This document shows, in pieces, positions 1 through 8,274 of a stretch of DNA of 59,350 bases. This stretch comes from an uncultured Acidimicrobiales bacterium. Lineage in GTDB: Bacteria > Actinomycetota > Acidimicrobiia > Acidimicrobiales > SZUA-35. The notes below the pieces were generated by a model that made no database searches, was not told the DNA's origin, and saw only the letters and a list, made by a program, of their open reading frames with translations. Numbering within the stretch: position 1 is the first letter of the stretch; each line of letters begins with the position of its first letter. The translations under genes were made by a program, and so were the position numbers. The stretch is from contig CALKTH010000040.1 in the NCBI GenBank assembly GCA_937997485.1, positions 1 to 59,350 of the forward strand, written 5' to 3'.

Positions 1-173
1 GGTGCAGCCAACGTTTCCGCAACGGCTCGCATCTGTTCGACGCGAGCCATGATGTCCGGGTCAGCCTCGACACGAGCACGTTCGGTCGGCGTCGCTTCGC
101 CATCCACATACAGCGATGCCAAGAGATCGGCGTCGGTGTCCTCTGGGAGGTGGGAGAAGGGCGTGTCGCTCAT
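1..173 (-). CDS. Probable anti-sigma factor, N-terminal part (runs off window)
   Basis: The first 57 codons are visible and the rest lies beyond base 1. The ATG at 173-171 overlaps the TGA of the upstream sigma factor gene as ATGA, so the two are translationally coupled. The visible peptide has the acidic N-terminus typical of short anti-sigma factors, with the segment LLASLYVDGEATPTERARVE, which resembles the start of zinc-less or zinc-binding anti-sigma proteins. I infer the function from this and from its position directly after an ECF sigma gene; the membrane segment that would confirm it is outside the window. Confidence 0.6.
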   Translation of the reverse strand, partial: MSDTPFSHLPEDTDADLLASLYVDGEATPTERARVEADPDIMARVEQMRAVAETLAA

Positions 174-700
174 GGTCGTCTGTCGGTCGAGTTCGGTTCG
201 TTGGAGCTTTGACGTTCGAAGGAACCCGTCTGGTTCCCGAGAAGTTGCGCAAGGTGACGTCTGCCACGCGAGATGCGACTGCGGACGGTGCCTGGGGGGA
301 GGTCGAGCGTCTCGGCAATCTCGGCGTAGTCCATGCCCAGAACGTCCCTGAGCACCACGGGAGCTCGGAATTCCTCGGGAAGCTGCGGCATCACGTCGTC
401 GATGGTGACCCGATCCGCCACCTGCTGGTCGATCTCGGGCCCATCGCTCATGCGTTCGGGCTGATCGTCAACGACGGCAAGCGGCCGTCGTTGGCGGCGG
501 CGGAGCTCGTCCAGGCAGGCGTTGGTGGCGACGCGATGGCTCCAGGTCTTGAATGTTGAGCCACCCTCGAAGCGGGGGAGACCTCGAACGATCGCCATCA
601 GTGCTTCCTGGCAGGCGTCTGCGGCATCGGCATCGTTGCCGGCCAAGCGGCGGCACACGGCGTAGAGACGGTCGTAGTGACGCGAAAGCAGGGCGTCCAT
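170..700 (-). CDS. ECF-type RNA polymerase sigma factor (SigM-like position)
   Basis: The 176-residue product has sigma region 2 (RHYDRLYAVCRRLAGN, then DACQEALMAIVRGL and FKTWSHRVATN) and region 4 (LPEEFRAPVVLRDVLGMDYAEIAETL with the helix-turn-helix PPGTVRSRISRGR). It would direct core polymerase to a regulon of alternative promoters and be held by the anti-sigma factor encoded directly downstream. It sits where sigM lies in Streptomyces and mycobacteria. The only ATG (700) is too far in: the same frame continues upstream with TDAELVVLAQGGDRGA, the usual ECF N-terminus, to a TAA at 769-767, yet contains no ATG, GTG or TTG. The true start is therefore unresolved and may be a rare codon (ATC 757 or CTG 727). 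Confidence 0.85.
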   Translation of the reverse strand: MDALLSRHYDRLYAVCRRLAGNDADAADACQEALMAIVRGLPRFEGGSTFKTWSHRVATNACLDELRRRQRRPLAVVDDQPERMSDGPEIDQQVADRVTIDDVMPQLPEEFRAPVVLRDVLGMDYAEIAETLDLPPGTVRSRISRGRRHLAQLLGNQTGSFERQSSNEPNSTDRRP

Positions 701-859
701 GGCGCCCCGGTCCCCACCCTGGGCCAGGACAACGAGTTCAGCATCGGTCCGTTCGATAGGGAGAGCTTAGGGGCCGAGCGGAACCGCGCTGCGCAACGCC
801 TGCTGGCCGGGATCTCTACGCGGCAAGGGAGCTGTGCAGTTCACGATTCGCGGACGCTT

Positions 860-2560
860 CTAGGAGACGGTCAGCTCGGCGAGTTCGAACCGATGATCTG
901 GCTCGTCGCCTTCGTCCCCGCGATCGGGGGACAGACCGTGGTCGGTGAACCAGAGCATCACCCGCCGTCCGCGAACGTCATCGAGCTCGAAGGCTTGATT
1001 GCCGTCGAGATTCGTCCCGGAGGCCGCGGGTTCGCCCCACTGGCCAGGAGGGGCTGAGAAGTCATCGCCAACGAAGATCTCCACGCTCCATCCCTCGGTT
1101 GGTGTCGTCATGACGATCTCCCGCACCACGGCAGTGCCGCCGAGATCCACCTCGTAGCCCACGCCGTCTTTGAGTCCGTTGCCATAGTTCGGGAAGCGGT
1201 AACTCTCGGTTCGCCAACTCGTGGCCGTGTCGCCGTCGTACGCGAGAGCGACATCATCTGGTCGCTCGACTCCGTCCCCTTGCGGATCGATCGAGCGGGC
1301 ACCAACGATGGCGGTCTCCACCACTTCGTCGAAATCGGTGAGCGGCGTTGTGCCCGTGGTCTCGGTATCAACACCGCCTTCGCCGTCGCTGTCCCCGTCG
1401 TTGCTGCCGGCCACGTCATCGTTCGATTCGCCGCCGAGCTGATCGAAGAAGCTGCTGCCGATGGGCGACTGGTTGAACAGGAGCCCTGCGAGCACGAGTG
1501 CGCCACCGACGAGCAATACGACCATGGCGGCTCCGATCCACGATCGTTCCGAACGGATGAACTCGCCGAAATCGCTGTCGTCCTCGTCCGACTCATCGAA
1601 GGCTTCGTCGACGAGATCATCGTTGGACAGTCCGCCATGGGTGGCATCAGCGACGGCCACGGGGGCAGACATCAGCGGTTCCGCTACGAGCAGCGTGCCG
1701 TCGGCGACGGTGGGATCTACGTGAACACCCGACAGTGCAGCCCGAGCATCCACCGCCCGCGCGTGTCGATCGGCTGGGTCGCGCGACATCAACTTGAAGA
1801 TGACGTCGTCGAGCGCTTGCGGGAGTTCTGGGTCGAGATGCCGGATGCGCGGCGGCTCGACATGGAGGCGGGCGAGCGCCGTGGCCGCGTCGGTGTCTGC
1901 CTTGAATGGAGGCCGGCCCGTTGCTGACTCGAACAGGACAACGCCGAGCGAGTAGAGATCGGCCCGGGGGTCGATGGGGTCTCCCGCCACCTGCTCCGGT
2001 GCCAGGTATTTTGCTGTGCCGAGGAGCGTGCCGGTGACCGTCAGGTCGGTGTCCTCGCCGGCCTTGGCGATACCGAAGTCCGTGACCATGATGCGGCGAT
2101 CGGCGCACAGCATGATGTTCGACGGCTTGATGTCTCGGTGAATCACACCGCCGCTATGCGCTTCGTCGAGCGCGTCGCTGATCTGCATGCCGAGATCGAC
2201 AACGTCGGCCGGGGAGAGGTGGTGGACATCGTCGAGCACGGCGCGCAGCGTGCGACCCTCGAGCAACTCCATCACGATGGCTTCGACGCCGTCGGCGTTC
2301 ACGGTGTCGTAGATCGCCACGATCGAGCGATGGGAAAGGCGGGCGGCGGCGACAGCTTCCCGCCGGAAGCGGATCACGAAGCCACGGTCGCCAGCGAGAT
2401 GGGGATGGAGCAGTTTCACGGCCACGGGCCGGCCGAGCACCGTGTCGGTCGCACGCCACACCTGGGCCATGCCGCCATTGGCGATCGGCTCAACGAGTTC
2501 GTAGCGCCCCGAGAGCCGGTCACCAATTCGGGGCATGGGCGCGGGATCGAAGTTGCTCAC
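860..2560 (-). CDS. Membrane Ser/Thr protein kinase with extracellular discoidin-like domain
   Basis: The 566-residue product starts with GTG. The N-terminal Hanks-type kinase domain (about 20-280) has a glycine loop (GGMAQVW, 29-35), K49 in VAVKLL, the catalytic HRDIKPSN (D143), DFG (161-163) and APEQ, so all canonical catalytic residues are present. An acidic linker leads to one membrane span near 345-367, an Asp/Gly-rich stalk, and a C-terminal beta-sandwich (about 420-566) resembling the discoidin/F5-8C-like domain at the end of mycobacterial MviN. It lies 60 bases downstream of the DUF6049 gene, where MviN/MurJ is normally encoded, but no flippase is present. It may sense the envelope and signal inside; the substrate is unknown. 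Confidence 0.85.
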   Translation of the reverse strand: MSNFDPAPMPRIGDRLSGRYELVEPIANGGMAQVWRATDTVLGRPVAVKLLHPHLAGDRGFVIRFRREAVAAARLSHRSIVAIYDTVNADGVEAIVMELLEGRTLRAVLDDVHHLSPADVVDLGMQISDALDEAHSGGVIHRDIKPSNIMLCADRRIMVTDFGIAKAGEDTDLTVTGTLLGTAKYLAPEQVAGDPIDPRADLYSLGVVLFESATGRPPFKADTDAATALARLHVEPPRIRHLDPELPQALDDVIFKLMSRDPADRHARAVDARAALSGVHVDPTVADGTLLVAEPLMSAPVAVADATHGGLSNDDLVDEAFDESDEDDSDFGEFIRSERSWIGAAMVVLLVGGALVLAGLLFNQSPIGSSFFDQLGGESNDDVAGSNDGDSDGEGGVDTETTGTTPLTDFDEVVETAIVGARSIDPQGDGVERPDDVALAYDGDTATSWRTESYRFPNYGNGLKDGVGYEVDLGGTAVVREIVMTTPTEGWSVEIFVGDDFSAPPGQWGEPAASGTNLDGNQAFELDDVRGRRVMLWFTDHGLSPDRGDEGDEPDHRFELAELTVS

Positions 2561-2620
2561 GGCTCGACCACGAACCAGCTGGCACGGCCACCTCGGCCCT
2601 GAGCGCTGACGGGCGCAGTG

Positions 2621-4528
2621 CTACGCATCGATGCTCTCCGCGGGCGGAGTCTCCGCTTGTTTGGCCTTTTCCTCACCAGGGGAGGACGATGCCGGGGTCT
2701 CGCTGGTCGCGTCCTCTTCTCGTGCCTTCGCCGTCTTGGCCCGGGAGAAGGACACGAGCCACCACGCAATCAGGAACACGAATGCCGCTGCAGAAAGCAG
2801 CAGGCCCAGCCCCGGGATGGCAGTCGAGCGAACGGCGAAGCGGGTCGAAGCCAACTCTTCGGAGCGATCGGGTGTGAAGATGCGCACCGTCAACGGGGAG
2901 AGGCCGAGCGACCGGGCCTCCAAGTCGATGTCGATGGTCGAAGAACCCGGTGGGAGCGCAATGAGCTCGCCGTCTTGGTCGACCTCGATCTTGTCGCTCT
3001 CGAACTCGAGAAGCACCGAGCGCGTTCCACTGCTGCGGTTTTCGACGGTGATCGGGATGTTGGCGTTCAGGGTGGCCAGAGTGACGGACTGACCGTCCGG
3101 CAGGATCACGCCACCCAACGCTGACCGAAGGTTGTCCCGCAGGCGAGTCATGGCCCGAGAACGGTCTGCCGGATTCAGGTCTCTCGTGAGCGCGGAGAGA
3201 AGGTTCGTAGAGAAGCTCTCTGGACTCGGGTCACCGTTGATGTGGAACTGTTCGTAGGTGAGGAGTTCGGTGGTGAACTCTTCGATGTCCTGGCGGACGA
3301 ACGAAAGGTCTTGGCTTGGTTGTTCGTCCGGCCGGATCAACAACAGTGCGGACTCTTCCACCACGGTGCGGAGATCAACGGGTGTGAGAAGGCCGGGTGA
3401 CTCGAGGGCGACGAGCAGTGTGTCGAGCGCAGAGGCTTCGACAGACCGAAGCGAATCACCACCCAGCAGAATGGGCGAGCGATCGGTGTTCCACCGGACA
3501 GCCAGCTCGGCCAGCAACTCGTGCACTCTCGCGGTTGAGCGAGAACGTCCCTGCAGCTTGCTGGTGAGCACCTCGTCTACCTGCAGCACTTGGATCGAAT
3601 CTTCCGAACCCCGAATCACGCCTGTCGGGCGACTGCGCTCTCCGCTTTCGAGCACCGTGCGATAGCCGAGTGACAGGAGGAGATCGACGCCGGCCTGGGT
3701 CAGGTTCGTGTCGACGGCCACTGTCTCCGCACTCACCGTGAGCCCCAGGCTCTCGAGGCGCTCGGAGGTCTGGGATTGGACGGTTGCGTAGAGATCACCG
3801 CGGTCGATCGATGCCAGAGCTGACGGATCGAGGTTCAGTGCGGCGGGAGCGATCACCGGTCGGCCCGCAAGTGCGGTGCGGAAACGGATGGCGTCGTCGA
3901 TGCTCCCCTCGAGCTGGCGCACCACGCCATCACCGATTGATACGGCGATGGGCAGCTTGGGGTGTCGTTCGAGCAGCCGACTGGCTCCGGAGATGGTCAA
4001 ACCTTCGGCGGCCGCGACCTCGATCACAAAGCCGACGGGAAGTGATGGGGTTTCCGCCACATCAGTGGGCAACCGAATCAGGTTCGTTCGCAGTGCCCCC
4101 AACGTGAGCCCCTCCGCGTCGCGAACCTCTAGTTGCAAGGGCAAGACGCCACTCTCGAGGATCAGCAAGCGAGTCTCGTCACCGTCAGTCACGCTGCGAA
4201 TGTCCAGGTCGAAGGCGAAAAGCTCGCCCTCTCGGCGTAGCGAACTCACGGGTTGCGGACGAATGGCGTGAAACGGTTGGGTTGGTGGATCGAGCACCGC
4301 TCGTTCTTCGCTGATCGGGGCGAAGACGGTGCCCGACACGGTGATGTCTTCACTTGTGGGCCCGGTCCAGTCGAACAGCAGTGTGAACGTTCCGTTGGAA
4401 GACACGTACGGCGTCTGGGCTCGGAAGGTCAGCGTGCCCGCGCTCTGCGCGTGCGCAGCGATGGGGGACAGCAGCGCAGCAAGAAAACCGGCGACCGTCA
4501 ACGCGGCCGCGACGAGGCGGGGAATCAC
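2621..4528 (-). CDS. DUF6049 family secreted/membrane-anchored protein
   Basis: The 635-residue protein has a signal peptide at its start (hydrophobic run ending AAHAQ), a long extracytoplasmic region and a single C-terminal membrane span (around 570-592, LLLSAAAFVFLIAWWLV) followed by a charged cytoplasmic tail. It matches the family of Mtb Rv3909, which is encoded beside mviN and sigM; its biochemical role is not established and a cell-envelope function is inferred from location. I place the start at GTG 4528, which overlaps the TGA of the upstream acetyltransferase (GTGA) and gives a proper signal peptide; a longer reading to 4666 would only run into that gene. Confidence 0.75.
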   Translation of the reverse strand: MIPRLVAAALTVAGFLAALLSPIAAHAQSAGTLTFRAQTPYVSSNGTFTLLFDWTGPTSEDITVSGTVFAPISEERAVLDPPTQPFHAIRPQPVSSLRREGELFAFDLDIRSVTDGDETRLLILESGVLPLQLEVRDAEGLTLGALRTNLIRLPTDVAETPSLPVGFVIEVAAAEGLTISGASRLLERHPKLPIAVSIGDGVVRQLEGSIDDAIRFRTALAGRPVIAPAALNLDPSALASIDRGDLYATVQSQTSERLESLGLTVSAETVAVDTNLTQAGVDLLLSLGYRTVLESGERSRPTGVIRGSEDSIQVLQVDEVLTSKLQGRSRSTARVHELLAELAVRWNTDRSPILLGGDSLRSVEASALDTLLVALESPGLLTPVDLRTVVEESALLLIRPDEQPSQDLSFVRQDIEEFTTELLTYEQFHINGDPSPESFSTNLLSALTRDLNPADRSRAMTRLRDNLRSALGGVILPDGQSVTLATLNANIPITVENRSSGTRSVLLEFESDKIEVDQDGELIALPPGSSTIDIDLEARSLGLSPLTVRIFTPDRSEELASTRFAVRSTAIPGLGLLLSAAAFVFLIAWWLVSFSRAKTAKAREEDATSETPASSSPGEEKAKQAETPPAESIDA

Positions 4529-5268
4529 GACGGCCGCCGACGTTCGAGAACCACGAGACCCTCGGGTTCCGGGGTGAAGCCCAGGTGTTCGTAGAGGCCG
4601 AGCGCTCGCTGGTTTCGTTCCTGGGTGTTCACCATCACCAGGTTGGCGCCCTTGCTGTGCAGCCAATGAAACGAGTCCCGAACGAGCGCGGAGCCGATGC
4701 CCTCGCCGTTTCGTGTTGGTTCGACGGCGAGGCGCTGCAGATAGCCGCGATCCCCGGCGCGTCCGGTCACGGCGTAGCCGATGGGCTTTCGGCCATCAAG
4801 AGCGACGGAGAAGCGGCTCGAAGGTGTCGCCGTGCGCGCCTCATGGAGCGAGGTGCTGTCGAACCGCCAGAAGGGGTCGAAGGCGCGTCGGTCGATATCG
4901 AGCACCACGCGACGATGCCACGGTCTGCCCGGATGCAGGCGTCGCCCGATGGGTGGCGGTGTGATCAGCAGTGAACGAGACAGGAGATGCAGCCGCTCCA
5001 ACAGCACAAAGCCAGCATCGAGGAACGGTTGACTGTCGTAGCGAGACAGGGCCGGTGTGACGCACCGTTCAACGCCCTTCTCATCCAACCGAGCCAACGC
5101 CTGGAGCAGGTCCTGGCTGGTTGGCGGCCGCATGCTGCGGGCTGGGGCCACGAGTGCGACGTGCCGATTTCCCTGCCAGGGCACCACCCGAACGCGATGG
5201 ACCCCTGACTGATTCGAACGAGCGCGACGAAGCCCTGGTCCGGAGGTCGTGAGAGAAAGGTGGTCCAC
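4525..5268 (-). CDS. GNAT family N-acetyltransferase
   Basis: The 247-residue protein has its GNAT fold in the C-terminal half: the acetyl-CoA loop is LQRLAVEPTRNGEGIGSALV, and the final strand/helix is NTQERNQRALGLYEHLGF. The N-terminal half is not recognised. It is the first gene of the leftward run GNAT - DUF6049 - kinase - sigma - anti-sigma and occupies the slot of mutT4 in mycobacteria, divergent from the pcnA side. The start is GTG 5268; a TAGTCT -10 box (minus strand, 5283-5278) lies 9 nt upstream, consistent with a leaderless mRNA. The substrate is unknown. Confidence 0.8.
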   Translation of the reverse strand: MDHLSLTTSGPGLRRARSNQSGVHRVRVVPWQGNRHVALVAPARSMRPPTSQDLLQALARLDEKGVERCVTPALSRYDSQPFLDAGFVLLERLHLLSRSLLITPPPIGRRLHPGRPWHRRVVLDIDRRAFDPFWRFDSTSLHEARTATPSSRFSVALDGRKPIGYAVTGRAGDRGYLQRLAVEPTRNGEGIGSALVRDSFHWLHSKGANLVMVNTQERNQRALGLYEHLGFTPEPEGLVVLERRRPS

Positions 5269-5376
5269 CGGGAGGAGAGACTACGCGCCCCAGCGCAGTC
5301 GAGCACTGAACCCTGTCGCCGCGTGGGTCACGTCTCGCATCGTGCAGGTTGTCGGTGGGCACTACCGTGGCGCGCT

Positions 5377-6396
5377 ATGAGCGTGCTCGTCGCCACCCAT
5401 GATCTGTGTTGGCTCCATGATCCGGGTGTGGGCCACCCGGAGCGGAGTGAACGTCTCACCGCGGTTCGGCACGGGCTGCAACAGTCCGGTGCTGATGAGG
5501 CGATCCAGTGGATCGAGGCCTCTGAGGCGCCGCGAGCGGCGCTGGAACGCGTGCACCCCGGCACCCTGCTGGACGACCTCATGCTTCGATGCGAGCAGGG
5601 GCCGATGGCGATCGACCCGGACACCCACGTCTCGGCTGACTCGGGCCGCGCTGCTCTGCGCGCCGCTGGCGCCGGGCTCGATCTCATCTCGGCGCTCGAC
5701 CGGGGTGAGGCTGACATGGGCTGGTCCATGGTTCGGCCGCCGGGACACCATGCGCTGAGCACCAAGCAGATGGGTTTCTGCCTCATCAACAACATCGCCG
5801 TGGCCGCGCAGTTCCTGGTTGACCGTGGCGAGCGAGTCGCCATTGTCGACGTGGATGCTCACCACGGCAACGGCACACAGGCGATCTTCTACGACGACCC
5901 GGACGTGCTGTTCATCAGCCTTCACCAGTACCCGTGGTATCCGTACACCGGGGCGCTGGAGGAAGTGGGCGAGGGTGCGGGACGAGGTCGCAACGTCAAC
6001 ATTCCAATGCCAGCGGGAGCCACCGGCGACGTGTACCGGGCAGCGATGGAGAAGATCGTGCTGCCCAAGCTCGAGTGGCACCGACCGACCTGGCTGCTGA
6101 TCTCTGCCGGATTCGACGGGCATGAGCGCGATCCGCTCACCGAACTCTCGCTGACCTCGGCTGACTACGCCGACATGATCGCAGAGATGCTGCCCATCGT
6201 TCCGGCCGGTCGCCGTTTGCTGTTTCTCGAGGGTGGCTACGACCTGCAAGCGCTGGCCGATTGCGGAGGGGCCACCGTCGCGAAAGCCCTTGATCACCAC
6301 CACCGGCCCGAAGCCACCTCCTCCGGTGGGCCCGGCGCCGACCAGGTTGCCGTGGCTCGCCAGCTCCACATGGACGGCGGCATCGGTGACTACTGA
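5377..6396 (+). CDS. Histone-deacetylase-like (acetylpolyamine/acetoin-type) amidohydrolase
   Basis: The 339-residue protein belongs to the arginase/deacetylase fold. It shows RPPGHHA, the zinc site DVDAHHGNGTQ, the loop SLHQYPWYPYTG and the second zinc aspartate in AGFDGHERDPL, all in the usual order, so it should be an active Zn-dependent deacetylase. The substrate (acetylpolyamine, acetylated protein or other) cannot be told from sequence. The start is ATG 5377, 8 nt after a TACCGT -10 box (5363-5368), again leaderless in style. It is divergent from the GNAT gene and 60 bases upstream of pcnA. Confidence 0.88.
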   Translation: MSVLVATHDLCWLHDPGVGHPERSERLTAVRHGLQQSGADEAIQWIEASEAPRAALERVHPGTLLDDLMLRCEQGPMAIDPDTHVSADSGRAALRAAGAGLDLISALDRGEADMGWSMVRPPGHHALSTKQMGFCLINNIAVAAQFLVDRGERVAIVDVDAHHGNGTQAIFYDDPDVLFISLHQYPWYPYTGALEEVGEGAGRGRNVNIPMPAGATGDVYRAAMEKIVLPKLEWHRPTWLLISAGFDGHERDPLTELSLTSADYADMIAEMLPIVPAGRRLLFLEGGYDLQALADCGGATVAKALDHHHRPEATSSGGPGADQVAVARQLHMDGGIGDY

Positions 6397-6456
6397 CGCT
6401 CTGGCGCGGGTCTGCCCAGTGCACCGGGCGGCGAGCGTGGGGACGTTCGAAAGGTC

Positions 6457-7725
6457 GTGAGCTCCACCGTTGTCGAATCGGCTGAGCTCTCAGCGATTCT
6501 CGCCGTGGTGGCTCCGGTCGCCGAACGCCTGGCTGTGGACGGGCACAGCCTCTATCTGGTCGGCGGTGTCGTCCGCGATCTGTTGCTTGGCGTGCCCGTC
6601 AACGACATCGATCTCACCACCTCGGCCCGACCTCCGGCCATCAAAGACGCTGTCAAACCGTTCGCCACCGCACTTTGGACGCAGGGTGAGCGGTTCGGGA
6701 CCATCGGGGCCGAGGTCGAGTCCACGCCATTGGAAATCACGACGTACCGGGCCGAGGAGTACGACCCGGACTCACGCAAGCCCACGGTCACCTTCGGCGA
6801 CGATCTCGAGACGGATCTCTCCCGACGGGACTTCTCCATCAACGCCATGGCGATTTCTGTGCCGGATGGTGCGCTGCATGATCCGTTCGGCGGTCGCGCC
6901 GACTTGGAGACTCGGACGCTGCGAACGCCTCTCGACCCGTCGATCTCCTTCACCGACGACCCGCTTCGGATGATGCGAGCCGCCCGCTTCATTCCCCGCT
7001 TCGATCTTTCTGTGGCCGCCGAGGTTGATGACGCCGTTGTGGAGCATCGCTATCGCCTGCCCATCGTTTCTCGGGAGCGGGTGCACGACGAGCTGGAGCG
7101 ACTGCTCTCGTTGCCAGAGCCGCGAGCGGGACTGGAGTTTCTCGGACGCACCGGCTTGCTCGATGAATTCGTACCGGGGCTCAGCGTTGACGAGAGGGAT
7201 GATGACGCCGTGCGGGAGCGCAGGGCGTCAGTGCTTCACTGGGCGTCGGAGCTGGCAACGCCGGTGGCTCGGCGAGCTGCGCTGCTCTGGTTCGTGGCGG
7301 ACGACGCCGGGTGGCTGCGTGCGTGGAAGTACTCCACCGATGACTCCAAAGCGACCCGCCGGCTCCGCCAGGCGGTGACGAGTTTCCTGGCCGGGCCGTT
7401 GACGCCTCGCACGGTGCGGTCCGCCGCCGCCTTGGTTGGTGATGAAGGACTCGACGAAGCGGCTGCGCTCGCCTCGATGGTCGATGGCGTTGCCGTGCCG
7501 CTGGGGGCGGCAAGCGAGCTGTTGGCCTCGGTTCGCTCCTCGGAAGACCTCGGCCAGCTCGCCCCGGTGATTGGCGGCAAGGAGATGATCGAGGCGCTCG
7601 GGCTCGAACCGGGCCCGATCCTCGGCCGGGCCACGTCCTTCCTCACCCAACAGCGCATTGAGCGTGGCCCGATGTCGGTCGAGGAGTCGTTGGCGGCCGT
7701 GGAAGCCTGGCTCGCCGACCAGTAG
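6457..7725 (+). CDS. pcnA: CCA tRNA nucleotidyltransferase
   Basis: This enzyme adds or repairs the 3' CCA end of tRNAs. The class II head is clear: GGVVRDLLLG, the metal-binding NDIDLTT, and RRDFSINAMA followed by DPFGGRADLE, then the neck region DDPLRMMRAARF and RERVHDELERLL. At 422 residues it is shorter than the roughly 480-residue actinobacterial enzymes, and I cannot find an HD phosphohydrolase motif in the C-terminal half, which instead is an Ala-rich helical region. The start is GTG 6457. The gene heads the plus-strand series pcnA - DUF5318 - ponA, as in other actinobacteria. Confidence 0.93.
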   Translation: MSSTVVESAELSAILAVVAPVAERLAVDGHSLYLVGGVVRDLLLGVPVNDIDLTTSARPPAIKDAVKPFATALWTQGERFGTIGAEVESTPLEITTYRAEEYDPDSRKPTVTFGDDLETDLSRRDFSINAMAISVPDGALHDPFGGRADLETRTLRTPLDPSISFTDDPLRMMRAARFIPRFDLSVAAEVDDAVVEHRYRLPIVSRERVHDELERLLSLPEPRAGLEFLGRTGLLDEFVPGLSVDERDDDAVRERRASVLHWASELATPVARRAALLWFVADDAGWLRAWKYSTDDSKATRRLRQAVTSFLAGPLTPRTVRSAAALVGDEGLDEAAALASMVDGVAVPLGAASELLASVRSSEDLGQLAPVIGGKEMIEALGLEPGPILGRATSFLTQQRIERGPMSVEESLAAVEAWLADQ

Positions 7726-7768
7726 CCCGAGAGGGCCCGATGGTGGTCGATTGGCTACCCTCTGCGTC

Positions 7769-8161
7769 ATGCCTCGTTGGGGTCCGACCGGAGACGGTGC
7801 CGTTGTCAGCTATCGGCTGGCCAAGCAACGGGTCATCGACGCGGTTGAGAGCGGACAACGGATGCCGCACGAGGTCTGCGATGCCCAGCCGGAACTCCGG
7901 CGTGTGGCCCATCACCATTCGGCCAAGATCAACGAGCCGTGCCCCATGTGTGAGGGCGAAGACCTCGTGGCCGTCACCTTTGCGTTCGGCCAGGGGCTTC
8001 CCAAGGCGGGCCGCTGTGTTGCCGATGAGCGCGAACTGCAAGGTCTGCGTCGGCGAGGAAAGCGAGCCACGGTCTACATGGTCGAAGTGTGTCGCCAGTG
8101 CTGGTGGAACCACATGCGGGAATCGTTCGAGGTCAGCGGCACTGAAGCCGTTGCGGGCTGA
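7769..8161 (+). CDS. DUF5318 family protein (Rv0049-like), zinc-ribbon candidate
   Basis: The 130-residue protein matches the conserved actinobacterial family found beside ponA. It has the pairs CPMC (in NEPCPMCEGED) and CRQC (in VEVCRQCWWNH), spaced like a structural zinc ribbon. No function is established. The start is ATG 7769; the upstream TACCCT (7756-7761) ends 7 nt before it, suggesting a leaderless transcript. The gene lies between pcnA and the class A PBP, which supports the identification by synteny. Confidence 0.82.
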   Translation: MPRWGPTGDGAVVSYRLAKQRVIDAVESGQRMPHEVCDAQPELRRVAHHHSAKINEPCPMCEGEDLVAVTFAFGQGLPKAGRCVADERELQGLRRRGKRATVYMVEVCRQCWWNHMRESFEVSGTEAVAG

Positions 8162-8274
8162 CGGCGCTCCGGAAACACCGACGCAACGAGTCGCAGCTCA
8201 CCTGCAATCCACCCCGCGGGCATCTCACTCAACTGTCCTTCTAGGCTGACCCGCTTCGTTACCCATCGATACTC

